From positions 1 through 42,264 of IMG/VR virus record IMGVR_UViG_3300035698_013847: a stretch of DNA of 42,264 nucleotides, one strand, 5' to 3'. Origin of the DNA: a virus. The notes under the pieces were generated by a model, which saw nothing but the letters and a program-made list of their open reading frames with translations, ran no database searches and was not told the DNA's origin. The translations under genes were made by a program, and so were the position numbers. Positions 6,149-12,631 of this stretch are shown one piece after another (the first letter of the stretch is position 1; each line of letters starts with the position of its first letter).

Positions 6149-6453
6149 TATTTCAGCCGGTATCCTTTCTTCTCCAGCTTTTGAAAAATCTGCCAGGCAT
6201 CCTCGGGTGTCACGTTGTCGCGATCAATCCTGAACACGATTTCGATGAATGAGCCGCTCTGAAAGCCGCCGACTTCGATAGGACTGACGCAGAACTCGTC
6301 CCTGCTCAGACCGCAAGCCTTGATGTCCTCTACGAGGTCGTCACGGCGATTCTCTGCCTGTTCTGTGAATATGTCCAGCCGACCACTAAGGAGCGTTCTG
6401 TACGTCCCTCGGGTTCCGCTGAAGGTTGTGATGGTGCCCTTGCTCTTGCTCAT
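6148..6453 (-). CDS. hypothetical protein, 101 aa
   Basis: Start set at the ATG at 6453, seven bases after GAGGAG; the frame extends to 6489 but without a ribosome binding site. The protein is alpha/beta with a strand pattern GSFIEIVFRIDRDN and a C-terminal helix (EDAWQIFQKLEKKGYRLK). No family recognised. It lies directly downstream of a pair of G/C hairpins at 6482-6522. Confidence 0.6.
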   Translation of the reverse strand: MSKSKGTITTFSGTRGTYRTLLSGRLDIFTEQAENRRDDLVEDIKACGLSRDEFCVSPIEVGGFQSGSFIEIVFRIDRDNVTPEDAWQIFQKLEKKGYRLK

Positions 6454-6481
6454 CCTGATCTCCTCGGGCTTGTCACCGATT

Positions 6482-6522
6482 CCCCACAATGGGGAGCCGC
6501 ATTACGGGGGCCCACAACCCCC
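6482..6522 (-). other. paired G/C hairpins between operon genes
   Basis: GGGGG (6506-6510) pairs with CCCCC (6518-6522) around a 7-base loop, and CCCC (6482-6485) pairs with GGGG (6491-6494). No U-tract follows on the minus strand. It may act as a partial terminator or RNA-processing site between the disrupted gene upstream and the 6148-6453 gene. Confidence 0.4.
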
Positions 6523-6532
6523 TGACTCTGCG

Positions 6533-6690
6533 TTAGCCTGTTGCGGGTTGATACCGCTCGTTGGGGAACTCCTCGACCTTGTCGCCAAACTCTTTCTGGA
6601 GGTGGTCTTTCATGTTGCACTGCCTGATCGTAGACATGCGCGAACACTCTCCACGTATCAGCCTTGTCGCCTTTCAATCGGCAGTAGCGT
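6533..6690 (-). pseudogene. displaced C-terminal part of the 6658-7062 gene
   Basis: Downstream of the 134-residue frame the expected family C-terminus is still readable in two other frames: CRLKGDKADTWRVF in one and KEFGDKVEEFPNERYQ in a third, which ends at a TAA at 6533-6535. Two single-base insertions, near 6690 and near 6640, would restore one continuous reading. The residues beyond Lys-Lys-Thr in the 134-residue product are therefore probably not ancestral. This may be real decay or assembly indels. Confidence 0.55.
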
Positions 6691-7062
6691 CTTCTTCTGG
6701 CACTGACGCTTCTCCCAACGTGCAGACTCGAGGTCCTCGACCAGCTTGGACACAAACCCGTCCGTGCCCATGGCCAACTTCTGGCCGTGGAATTCCTCGG
6801 GGTAGAACATGCCCTCGACGTGGTCGTGTAGTATCTTCTCTTCGGGTGTGCCCTTATAGGTGTAGGGCTCATCCTTGTAGTTCTTGCCAGTGATCTCGAC
6901 GAAAGGCGCCTTCCGGTCGCACCACTCGAAATCCATTTCCCCGCCCTGCGCGGAGTCCATGACGAAGCAGACTTTCTTCCCGTCACGGTAGAGCGTAGCA
7001 TTAAAGCCGTGCCCTTCATTTCCTCGAAACGACTTGAGCCCTTTGATCGTGTACGTGGTCAT
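6658..7062 (-). CDS. conserved phage protein, C-terminus frame-disrupted
   Basis: 134 residues as read. The N-terminal part (LKSFRGNEGHGFNATLYRDG, then VCFVMDSAQGGEMDFEW) matches a conserved phage protein family of unknown role found beside replication and accessory genes. The last about 12 residues (LLPIERRQG) are atypical because the family's normal continuation lies in other frames (see 6533-6690). The stretch MGTDGFVSKLVEDLE near residue 100 is encoded partly by a 31-bp direct repeat shared with the gene at 7390-7602. The ATG overlaps the stop of the restored upstream frame by ATGA. Confidence 0.6.
   Translation of the reverse strand: MTTYTIKGLKSFRGNEGHGFNATLYRDGKKVCFVMDSAQGGEMDFEWCDRKAPFVEITGKNYKDEPYTYKGTPEEKILHDHVEGMFYPEEFHGQKLAMGTDGFVSKLVEDLESARWEKRQCQKKTLLPIERRQG
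6733..6763 (-). repeat. 31-bp direct repeat, copy 1
   Basis: A perfect 31-base match to 7570-7600 (same orientation, 837 bp apart), beginning GTCCTCGACCAGCTTGGACA on the plus strand. It encodes DGFVSKLVED in the genes at 6658-7062 and 7390-7602. Confidence 0.9.
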
Positions 7063-7387
7063 GATCTCACTCCCATTGACCCGAGGCTTACCCTCAGTCC
7101 GGTTACTCTCTCGAAGTCGGCTACGAGGTCCTCGTTATAGATCCCGTTCGACTCGGCTACTACGACTACCTTTGTTCCTCTGATCCTGCGGTACATGACA
7201 TCATAAGTATCAAGACCGTTGGGTGTCACCGTGACACTGTTAATCCCTGCTCACAAAAGCCGCCACTACCGGGAAGGCGGAAGTGAAGGTAATACTCTCC
7301 ACCGGCCAGTTTCTGCGCTCCCGTCATGGCCACAATCATGTCCCCGCCCAACTGTGCGAGTATGGCCTTGGCTACGTCCATGCTCAT
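7059..7387 (-). pseudogene. conserved phage protein gene with a one-base frameshift
   Basis: The first part reads MSMDVAKAILAQLGGDMIVA, then GAQKLAGGEYYLHFRLPG, matching a widespread phage family of about 100-110 residues (unknown function). The frame then breaks to TVSR and a stop at 7226. The missing half follows in another frame: NSVTVTPNGLDTYDVMYRRI, then VVVVAESNGIYNEDLV, ending at a TGA (7061-7059) that overlaps the next ATG. One extra A near 7245 (GGATT to GGAATT) restores the whole gene. Start set at 7387, two bases after the upstream stop and after GGGAG. Confidence 0.7.
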
Positions 7388-7389
7388 AA

Positions 7390-7602
7390 CTATGCTTTCT
7401 CCCATACGATTGCGATCCGCGCGGTTACGATTCTTTTCCACAGCTTGCGGAGTCTGACCTTGAAGTCTGACCAGCGCAAACATCTGTCTTTAAAGTAGTT
7501 CATCTCTCTTGCGAGGCCCTGCTCTGTCCTCTCAAGCTTACAGCCACACTCAATGTGTCCGGTCACCTTGTCCTCGACCAGCTTGGACACAAACCCGTCC
7601 AT
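7390..7602 (-). CDS. small basic protein with recombined N-terminus, 70 aa
   Basis: First gene of the minus operon. The C-terminal part (MNYFKDRCLRW, then VRLRKLWKRI) is basic and helical. The N-terminus MDGFVSKLVED comes from the 31-bp repeat shared with the C-terminal region of the 6658-7062 gene. The ribosome binding site AAAGGAGAG fits better to an ATG at 7615 in another frame, which gives only 15 codons, so the present N-terminus may result from recombination. Starting at the internal ATG encoding MNYFKD is also possible. Frame moderately certain, start uncertain. Confidence 0.45.
   Translation of the reverse strand: MDGFVSKLVEDKVTGHIECGCKLERTEQGLAREMNYFKDRCLRWSDFKVRLRKLWKRIVTARIAIVWEKA
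7570..7600 (-). repeat. 31-bp direct repeat, copy 2
   Basis: Second copy of the 31-base repeat at 6733-6763, located at the very start of the 7390-7602 gene. Confidence 0.9.
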
Positions 7603-7874
7603 GATGTATCTGTCATGCTGCTCTCTCCTTTATAGTGTTGTTCCTTGTCCATGCTCAAACAATACCCCATCTATACCATGGTGTACAGAACTTTCTCTAT
7701 TTATTTTCGGGGCCTGGCGAAAGTGTCACACTGACGGCATGACAAAAGTATGACAACGGCATGACACTTTCTAAACCCATGAAGCAGCCGAGCATGACAA
7801 AGGGTGACGATTTTTCAGTTTGTCATGCTTTGTCACGTTGTCACCCCTAGGTATTTATTATAGGATTCCGGCAT

Positions 7875-7896
7875 AAGGTGTGACAAAGGGTGACAA
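7875..7896 (+). repeat. 22-bp direct repeat within the iteron cluster, copy 1
   Basis: A 22-base unit beginning AAGGTGTGACAAAGGG and ending in TGACAA, holding two TGACA motifs 10 bp apart. The identical unit lies at 7917-7938, 42 bp (four helical turns) away. Confidence 0.85.
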
Positions 7897-7916
7897 GGTA
7901 AATGTGGGTTCTAGGA

Positions 7917-7938
7917 AAGGTGTGACAAAGGGTGACAA
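7917..7938 (+). repeat. 22-bp direct repeat within the iteron cluster, copy 2
   Basis: Perfect second copy of the 22-base unit at 7875-7896. It is followed by TTTAGGG-like runs (7946-7960) and three more TGACA motifs. Confidence 0.85.
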
Positions 7939-8069
7939 AAAAGGGTTTTAGGGTTTAGGGTGACAGGGTGACAAGACGTGACATTTAATGGTATAGGTAA
8001 GTATAGGAAGAAGAGAGGGCAAATAAGGTCAAAAGCGTGTTTTAGCGTGTTATTGAGCAAATGATGACA

Positions 8070-8572
8070 AATAAAAGGCCTGAGGATGGGCTGTGCGTCG
8101 ATTCATGGCCAGGAGCAAGGCCATAGCATTGCACCTTGTGGCCCTTGGTGTAGGACATGGCATGGCCTCAGATCGTAGGGCGATCGTGGGAGACGGGGGA
8201 TATTCGGCCCTTTTTGAGTTCTCAAGTTTGCGAATCGACAATGATACCAGTGCTTTTCGCTATCCTGCCACCCCATGCGTTCCCTTGGTGTGTGTGTATG
8301 TGGACTGTGAGGGCCTGAGCGCTGGCCTGCCTGCTGTCCCTGCTCACAGCCGCCATGCCCTGCTACCACTGCCCCGCCTGTGTTATGAGGAAAGGTGAGA
8401 CTCCTATTCTGCTGTCAGATGTCGGATGACCTCCCGCCCCGGTTCGGCCCGGGGATGTTAAGCTACCCCGCCCCTCCCGCGCCCCACTATCGCAACCTGC
8501 CCCTGCTACTTAGGTACATATACTGTGCCAACATAACTCCATTCCCAAAAATATATATATTATTTTCAGCAC
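8070..8572. other. non-coding stretch between iterons and first late gene
   Basis: No convincing gene. A 101-codon frame at 8093-8398 lacks a ribosome binding site and looks unlike phage protein. Visible elements are a hairpin CCCCGG/CCGGGG (8437-8442 with 8449-8454), a cytosine-rich tract around 8430-8510, and an AT-only tract (8548-8566) directly before a possible promoter, which could be an UP element or a DNA-unwinding element. Confidence 0.5.
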
Positions 8573-8602
8573 TTGACTACCGGCCGGAATTGGTGGTAAA
8601 TC
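8573..8602 (+). promoter_or_regulatory. possible sigma70-type promoter
   Basis: TTGACT (8573-8578) is a near-consensus -35 box; 18 bases later TAAATC (8597-8602) is a weak -10. The spacer includes the palindrome CCGGCCGG. An AT-rich tract lies just upstream and the leader motif plus Shine-Dalgarno of the first plus-strand gene lie about 20-30 bases downstream. Confidence 0.35.
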
Positions 8603-8619
8603 TCGGGTATTGATAGTTC

Positions 8620-8628
8620 ACCACCACA
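8620..8628 (+). promoter_or_regulatory. ACCACCACA leader motif
   Basis: ACCACCACA overlaps the Shine-Dalgarno AAGGAG (8628-8633) of the 8641 gene. The same nonamer precedes the ribosome binding sites of four other genes (16691, 19988, 36912, 37124). Confidence 0.65.
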
Positions 8629-8640
8629 AGGAGACATACG

Positions 8641-8841
8641 ATAGAAACTGAAGATACTACCCGCGACAAACTGCTGCATGATCAACTGCGAGAGACCGTC
8701 CGTGGTCAGGTCGCTACGACCAAGAAAACCATGGCTGAGACCCGGCATATCAAGATGCAGACAAATCGTATGCTCGCCGCCGAAGGAGAGCGCCGTCATT
8801 ACTCGACTTGGAGTAATGTGCGAAGAGAGTCTAAGTCCTGA
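8641..8841 (+). CDS. small basic protein with apparent ATA start, 66 aa
   Basis: AAGGAG (8628-8633) is followed after seven bases by ATA, then a clean 66-codon frame that reads IETEDTTRDKLLHDQLRETV and onward and ends in TGA at 8841. No ATG, GTG or TTG is in frame at the proper distance; ACG at 8638 is the only other near-cognate codon and the first in-frame ATG is codon 31 (8731) without a ribosome binding site. The product is basic and helical, rich in Arg, Lys and Thr, with no known family. It is the first gene of the plus-strand late region. Either a real non-canonical start or an ATG lost by mutation. Confidence 0.5.
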   Translation: METEDTTRDKLLHDQLRETVRGQVATTKKTMAETRHIKMQTNRMLAAEGERRHYSTWSNVRRESKS

Positions 8842-8908
8842 GTCATTTGAAGAGTGGGAGCGGATTAGGGATGAACTCCTGAAGACGCGTAGCAGTTTGT
8901 CTATTTAG
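8816..8908 (+). CDS. possible 30-aa peptide
   Basis: An ATG frame overlapping the end of the 8641-8841 gene encodes MCEESLSPESFEEWERIRDE and ten more residues, an acidic amphipathic helix. GGAG sits only two bases before the ATG, which is close for efficient initiation. ERIRDELLKT is similar to GRIRDEIAAT in the 727-882 gene. Weak call. Confidence 0.3.
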   Translation: MCEESLSPESFEEWERIRDELLKTRSSLSI

Positions 8909-8916
8909 ATTTCAAT

Positions 8917-8994
8917 GACCCCATTAGTGTACTGGTTAGCACGTGGCACCTGGGATACAGGGTTGAAGACCGGTTCGATTCCGGTTACGGGGTC
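8917..8994 (+). tRNA. tRNA-like element with aberrant anticodon arm
   Basis: Acceptor GACCCC (8917-8922) pairs with GGGGTC (8989-8994); D arm GTGT/GCAC (8927-8930, 8939-8942) encloses a GGTTA loop; T arm ACCGG/CCGGT (8969-8973, 8981-8985) has the canonical TTCGATT loop. The anticodon arm is irregular: the only stem is CCTG/CAGG (8949-8952, 8958-8961) with a 5-base loop, six bases from the D stem. No anticodon can be read safely and no CCA is encoded. A T-rich tract follows (8996-9006). It may be a decayed tRNA, a tRNA mimic or a true tRNA with an indel. Confidence 0.5.
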
Positions 8995-9023
8995 TCTTTT
9001 TTATTTTCACGAAAGCCTGGCCG

Positions 9024-9641
9024 ATGAGTAAGACCCGCAAAGAGCACAGAGACAAGCTCGAGCAGATGGGCGCCTGGGATGAGTTCGTCGAGTACCGCTC
9101 TTCGCTCATAATGGGCAAGATGAACTCTATTGACGCGAATTTCGAGGCTGTGAAAAAGTATCTGGGCGCTGAAGCTGCGGAGACCGCCGGCGAGAGTGGT
9201 AATCGGAACAACCGGAACAAGGTCCTTCCCGGAGTGAGTGTGGAAGAGTTTGAGAACGCTTCTCCTATCCCGGCGAACACAAATCCTGACTTCATTGGAA
9301 GTATCCCGCCCCCGCCGTTACCTGTGAAAGCGACTGCGTTTAAGAATAAGAAGGTTGCCGGCGAGATCGAGAATATTACCTGGGTAGCAGACAACATGAG
9401 GATGGTTGGCGTGAGTCCTCGCAGCTGCCCGAGTAAACGCGCGTGGAATCTGCTGTGCGAGTGCCGCGAGAACGCTTTCTTCCGTACGTTATTCTGGAAG
9501 ACCCATTACGAGAAGACCATCCCCGCGAAAGCGACACTCACCGATAAGGGCGATCGGAAAGATATTGACGGGACCCCGACCTTGGGTTTAATTTCGAAGC
9601 TGCAGGCCATGAAAGAGAAATCGGAGGAATTGCCGAGATGA
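9024..9641 (+). CDS. putative small terminase subunit
   Basis: A 205-residue protein at the usual TerS position, upstream of the large terminase in the same orientation. The N-terminal half starts with a charged helix (KTRKEHRDKLEQMGAWDEF); a Pro-rich linker (SIPPPPLPV) separates it from a C-terminal region (ITWVADNMRMVGVSPRSCPS, then ECRENAFFRTLFWKTHYEK) that resembles a phage terminase/DNA-binding region. TerS recognises the packaging site and regulates TerL. No classical helix-turn-helix is obvious, so the call rests on context plus this C-terminal pattern. Confidence 0.5.
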   Translation: MSKTRKEHRDKLEQMGAWDEFVEYRSSLIMGKMNSIDANFEAVKKYLGAEAAETAGESGNRNNRNKVLPGVSVEEFENASPIPANTNPDFIGSIPPPPLPVKATAFKNKKVAGEIENITWVADNMRMVGVSPRSCPSKRAWNLLCECRENAFFRTLFWKTHYEKTIPAKATLTDKGDRKDIDGTPTLGLISKLQAMKEKSEELPR

Positions 9642-9829
9642 TCAAATGTAAACTGAGTACGAAGAAAAGCATATTCGGCGGATACATCGCGACTCTGACG
9701 GCCATTATTCCGCGCGGGAGTTGCGTCCTTCATCAGTCATTTTCCTGCGCAGTTTATCCTCGACAGCAGGATTCAGAAGATCAAGCTCGAGCCATGGCCA
9801 AAAGACTCGTTTGGGAGCTTATCGCATGA
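9638..9829 (+). CDS. small hypothetical protein, 63 aa
   Basis: The ATG overlaps the previous stop (ATGA) and the stop overlaps the next ATG, so the frame fits the tight coupling of this region. The product is basic, with several Cys and a central beta-like stretch (GGYIATLTAIIPRGSCVL) and a C-terminal helix. No recognisable family. A GGAGG lies eight to nine bases upstream. Confidence 0.5.
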   Translation: MIKCKLSTKKSIFGGYIATLTAIIPRGSCVLHQSFSCAVYPRQQDSEDQARAMAKRLVWELIA

Positions 9830-10317
9830 AGTGGGGCTGGCTAACTGACTGGCTGAAGAGTCTGCTTCCGAAATGGATGAGGCCGGAGCAGAAAGAGCCT
9901 AAGCGGACCTTGCCTGAGAATGCCGTCCCTTGGTCACGAATAAAATGTTTCGGCAGTGCGGACCCTTCGACGTGGGCAGAGACACAGCCGTTACATAAAG
10001 TCTATGATACCGGCAGGCTGGTTGTTTACGATACGCCGGCGCATGAAGTGTTCCCTACCCTTGAGGGTGTGAGTGCTTCGGCCTGGGCAGGTCAGCTTCA
10101 ACCGGACGGTTTCTACTATTGTCATCCGCACGAGTACATGAGATCCGGTAACGACAAGCGAGGTATTCCGTGGCAGGAAATGTATGACGGCAACCCTGGC
10201 TGGCCGACTTACGATCGCAGAAAAGATACGGTCCATTTTGTGAGTGGTTTGGCGCGGGATTCGCGTAGGAATATTGAAGAGAGAACAAATAATGTACTTC
10301 GAAGGGGATCAGGCTGA
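9826..10317 (+). CDS. hypothetical protein, 163 aa
   Basis: Start set at the ATG at 9826, overlapping the upstream TGA. The N-terminus (MKWGWLTDWLKSLLPKWM) is an amphipathic, Trp-rich helix that could associate with a membrane or protein surface. The rest is aromatic- and proline-rich, without known domains (ADPSTWAETQPLHKVYDTGR; FYYCHPHEYMRSGN). The stop shares bases with the next gene's start. Location between the TerS candidate and TerL suggests morphogenesis or an inserted accessory function. Confidence 0.55.
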   Translation: MKWGWLTDWLKSLLPKWMRPEQKEPKRTLPENAVPWSRIKCFGSADPSTWAETQPLHKVYDTGRLVVYDTPAHEVFPTLEGVSASAWAGQLQPDGFYYCHPHEYMRSGNDKRGIPWQEMYDGNPGWPTYDRRKDTVHFVSGLARDSRRNIEERTNNVLRRGSG

Positions 10318-10694
10318 TGGCTTTTGAATTGCTTCTTCATGATGGAAAAGATCTGAGCGAAACGGACGGCGAGCCGCTGAAAGTGTTCCGCATGGATGAG
10401 GCCGACATCAACGGCGCTCACCACGAGTACACTATCACTGACGACTCTCAGAAGCAGTTGTTCTGCGGACTTCAGTTTCAGAATGGCGCCATACCTGAAG
10501 TAGGGGTTAATGGCTGTCACAATGAGAGCTTGATCGAGATCGTTATCGACAGGCTTGAGTCTTTTGAGAAAGGTCCTTTCCCTTGCGATGAAAATCACAT
10601 GGCGATCGCTTGTCTTCAGCAGGCTCTTGGATGCCTGAAGGCTCGCACACTGGATCGCATGTCGCGCGGGGTCGAGGGTAAGAGCGAGGCATAA
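10317..10694 (+). CDS. Tad1/Acb2-like protein (anti-defence candidate)
   Basis: A 125-residue protein whose C-terminal 60 residues match the helical-hairpin pattern I associate with the Acb2/Tad1 family: LQFQNGAIPEVGVNG, NESLIEIVIDRLESFEKGPF, a CDEN motif, then QQALGCLKARTLDR and RGVEG. The N-terminal part (KVFRMDEADINGAHHEYTI) also fits the longer Tad1-type members. Tad1 and Acb2 sequester cyclic nucleotide signals of the Thoeris and CBASS defences. Many family members are uncharacterised, so binding here is inference. It is coupled to TerL (stop/start share one base). Confidence 0.6.
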   Translation: MAFELLLHDGKDLSETDGEPLKVFRMDEADINGAHHEYTITDDSQKQLFCGLQFQNGAIPEVGVNGCHNESLIEIVIDRLESFEKGPFPCDENHMAIACLQQALGCLKARTLDRMSRGVEGKSEA

Positions 10695-12613
10695 TGGTAG
10701 CTGAAGTTCTATCTGTGGGGCAGATAAGCTGTCCGCATTATGATCTTGTGCCTAAAGATTTCTATGCGAACCTGCGCTATCGTGCGATGCTCATTGAAGA
10801 GGCTGGCAGTGACGAGCTCGCTGCGGCTCAGATAAAGACGCTCTGCTCTGAAGACATCCTGTTTTACGTCAACGCACTCTGCTGGACGTACGATTCTAAG
10901 ACTCATCCGAAAGCGCCGATCAGACCTTTCATCACGTATCCGTTTCAGGATGACACGATCATGAATATTGCCGACTGTATTGTCAGTGGCGAGGACTTCG
11001 TCGTTCCGAAGTCAAGGCAGATGGGCGCCTCCTGGATGGGGATCACGACGTACGAGTGGTTCTGGCACTTCCGAGGCAACCTCAGCCTGATGTTTATCTC
11101 TCGTAACGAGGATTACGTCGACAAGAAGGGCGATAGTAAAGCGCTGTTCTGGAAAATCGATTTCCTTCATCAGAATCAACCGAACTGGCTGCTCCCTACA
11201 GGTCGCTGGTTAGGCTGGAAAGATCCAGGCCGCAAGTCACTGCAGATCGTTAACAACGATAACGACAGTATCATCATCGGAGAATCCACAACTGGCGATG
11301 CTGGCCGTGGCGCGAACTTGACTGCGATGTTCATCGACGAACACGCGGCATTTGATATCAGTAACGGCTTCGAGGTCCTGTCGGCCACTCGGGACGCGAC
11401 GAACTGCCGGGGCTTCAATTCGACTCCGAAGGGCGCCAATAACGGATTCTACAACGCCTGTCACGAGATTGTAGCTCGTAACTTGAGGCTTCACTGGTCA
11501 CAGCATCCGGAGAAGTGCGAGGGCCTGTATAAGACCGACGGCGAGAAAGTAGAGTTGCTCGATCGCTTCCGCGGGCTGGTCAGAGTCCAGAATAAAGGCG
11601 AGAAGAGATCGCGCCAGGTCATGTTCCCCGATGACTATCCGTTTAATTTTTCTCAACGATTTCCCTTGCGCTCTCCATGGTTTGACATCCAATGTAATCG
11701 TTGTGCTTCGAATACCGAGATCGCGCAAGAGCTCGAGATCGACTTCCTCGGAGCTGACTATCAGTTCTTTGACGCTGAGTTCATAGAGATTTTGCGTAAG
11801 AAGTATTGCCGGGAGCATATGTATCTTGGCAATCTGGAATTTGACAATGACAGCTGCAGACCGAAACGATATGTAGACAACCGCGACCGTGGCCTGCTTT
11901 ACCTCTGGCTGGCGCTCGACGGCGAGATGCGCGTCCCGAAAGATCGAAAGTTCATTATAGGCTCGGACATTTCGGCGGGGACAGGCGCAAGTAATTCTGT
12001 GTCCTGTGTGGTGGACAGGGAAACGGGCGAAAAGGTGGGGTGTTTTCGGACGCCCCACCTCCGTCCTACTCCTTTTGCTGACTACACGATCGCCATGGCG
12101 AGGTTTTTCAATAACGCCTACATGATCTGGGACGCCTCTGGTCCGACCGGGACCACCTTCACTCAGCAAGTGATTCGAAAGAATTACAGCTACATCTATT
12201 ACCGGAAGCGAGAGAAGAAGATCGGTCGGGATGAGACTGACGAGCCGGGTTATTACCTTACGCCCAGAGCTCGAGAAAACCTTCTCGAGGACTATAGGGC
12301 AGCTCTCGCGGACCACCGTTACATCAATCGCTCGAATAATGGCATGAAAGAATGCTTGCAATTTATTCGAAAAGCTGATGGAAGTATAGAGCACAGCAAG
12401 GCTGTTAACGCTCAGGACCCGTCAGGAGCAAAGACAGCTCATGGTGATGAAGTCATTGCCGACGCTCTTTGTTCGCATTGTGTGATAGAAGGAGAATCGA
12501 TTCCTGAACCGACAGAGCCCGAAGTTCCATACGGCTCTCTCGCCTGGAGGATGAAGCAGAAAGCAGATGCGATAGCGGCAAAGAAAGTTGATAAGCTCGA
12601 CAGTACTTGGTAG
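10694..12613 (+). CDS. terminase large subunit
   Basis: A 639-residue DNA-packaging motor. The ATPase has a deviant Walker A SRQMGAS (residues 107-113) and Walker B MFIDEHA (Asp215, Glu216). The C-terminal RNase H-like nuclease begins at IIGSDISAGTG with Asp425 and continues through YMIWDASGPTG and a final HGDEVIADALC segment. It cuts concatemers and translocates DNA through the portal. An RNSTPKG-like coupling motif is present (FNSTPKGANNG). The ATG shares a base with the previous TAA. Confidence 0.9.
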   Translation: MVAEVLSVGQISCPHYDLVPKDFYANLRYRAMLIEEAGSDELAAAQIKTLCSEDILFYVNALCWTYDSKTHPKAPIRPFITYPFQDDTIMNIADCIVSGEDFVVPKSRQMGASWMGITTYEWFWHFRGNLSLMFISRNEDYVDKKGDSKALFWKIDFLHQNQPNWLLPTGRWLGWKDPGRKSLQIVNNDNDSIIIGESTTGDAGRGANLTAMFIDEHAAFDISNGFEVLSATRDATNCRGFNSTPKGANNGFYNACHEIVARNLRLHWSQHPEKCEGLYKTDGEKVELLDRFRGLVRVQNKGEKRSRQVMFPDDYPFNFSQRFPLRSPWFDIQCNRCASNTEIAQELEIDFLGADYQFFDAEFIEILRKKYCREHMYLGNLEFDNDSCRPKRYVDNRDRGLLYLWLALDGEMRVPKDRKFIIGSDISAGTGASNSVSCVVDRETGEKVGCFRTPHLRPTPFADYTIAMARFFNNAYMIWDASGPTGTTFTQQVIRKNYSYIYYRKREKKIGRDETDEPGYYLTPRARENLLEDYRAALADHRYINRSNNGMKECLQFIRKADGSIEHSKAVNAQDPSGAKTAHGDEVIADALCSHCVIEGESIPEPTEPEVPYGSLAWRMKQKADAIAAKKVDKLDSTW

Positions 12614-12631
12614 AAATTAAGGAGATTCGAA

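Larger units (their letters stand above)
7724..8069. promoter_or_regulatory. iteron-like TGACA cluster, candidate origin/operator region
   Basis: Sixteen copies of TGACA, in either orientation, begin at 7724, 7740, 7751, 7762, 7795, 7821, 7831, 7839, 7881, 7891, 7923, 7933, 7961, 7969, 7979 and 8065. Many neighbours are 10 or 11 bp apart, so they face the same side of the helix; GGGTGAC (7802-7808) and GTCACCC (7840-7846) form an inverted pair. The cluster lies between the divergent minus and plus units in DNA with no credible gene. Such arrays are typical of replication-initiator or repressor binding sites. No binding protein is identified. Confidence 0.6.

Noticed and set aside
7943-7961. 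TTTAGGG runs resembling telomere repeats
   Set aside because: Only about two irregular copies embedded in the iteron region; too short to mean a telomere or hairpin end.
7724-8069. CRISPR array
   Set aside because: Repeats are five to 22 bases with irregular spacing and no unique spacers of uniform length; they fit iterons, not CRISPR.
8093-8398. 101-codon plus-strand frame in the control region
   Set aside because: No ribosome binding site, no coupled neighbour, unnatural composition with Leu/Pro/Val runs, and it lies in GC-rich non-coding DNA.
11498-12394. 298-codon minus-strand frame opposite TerL
   Set aside because: TerL motifs on the plus strand are clear; the antisense frame has no recognisable domain.
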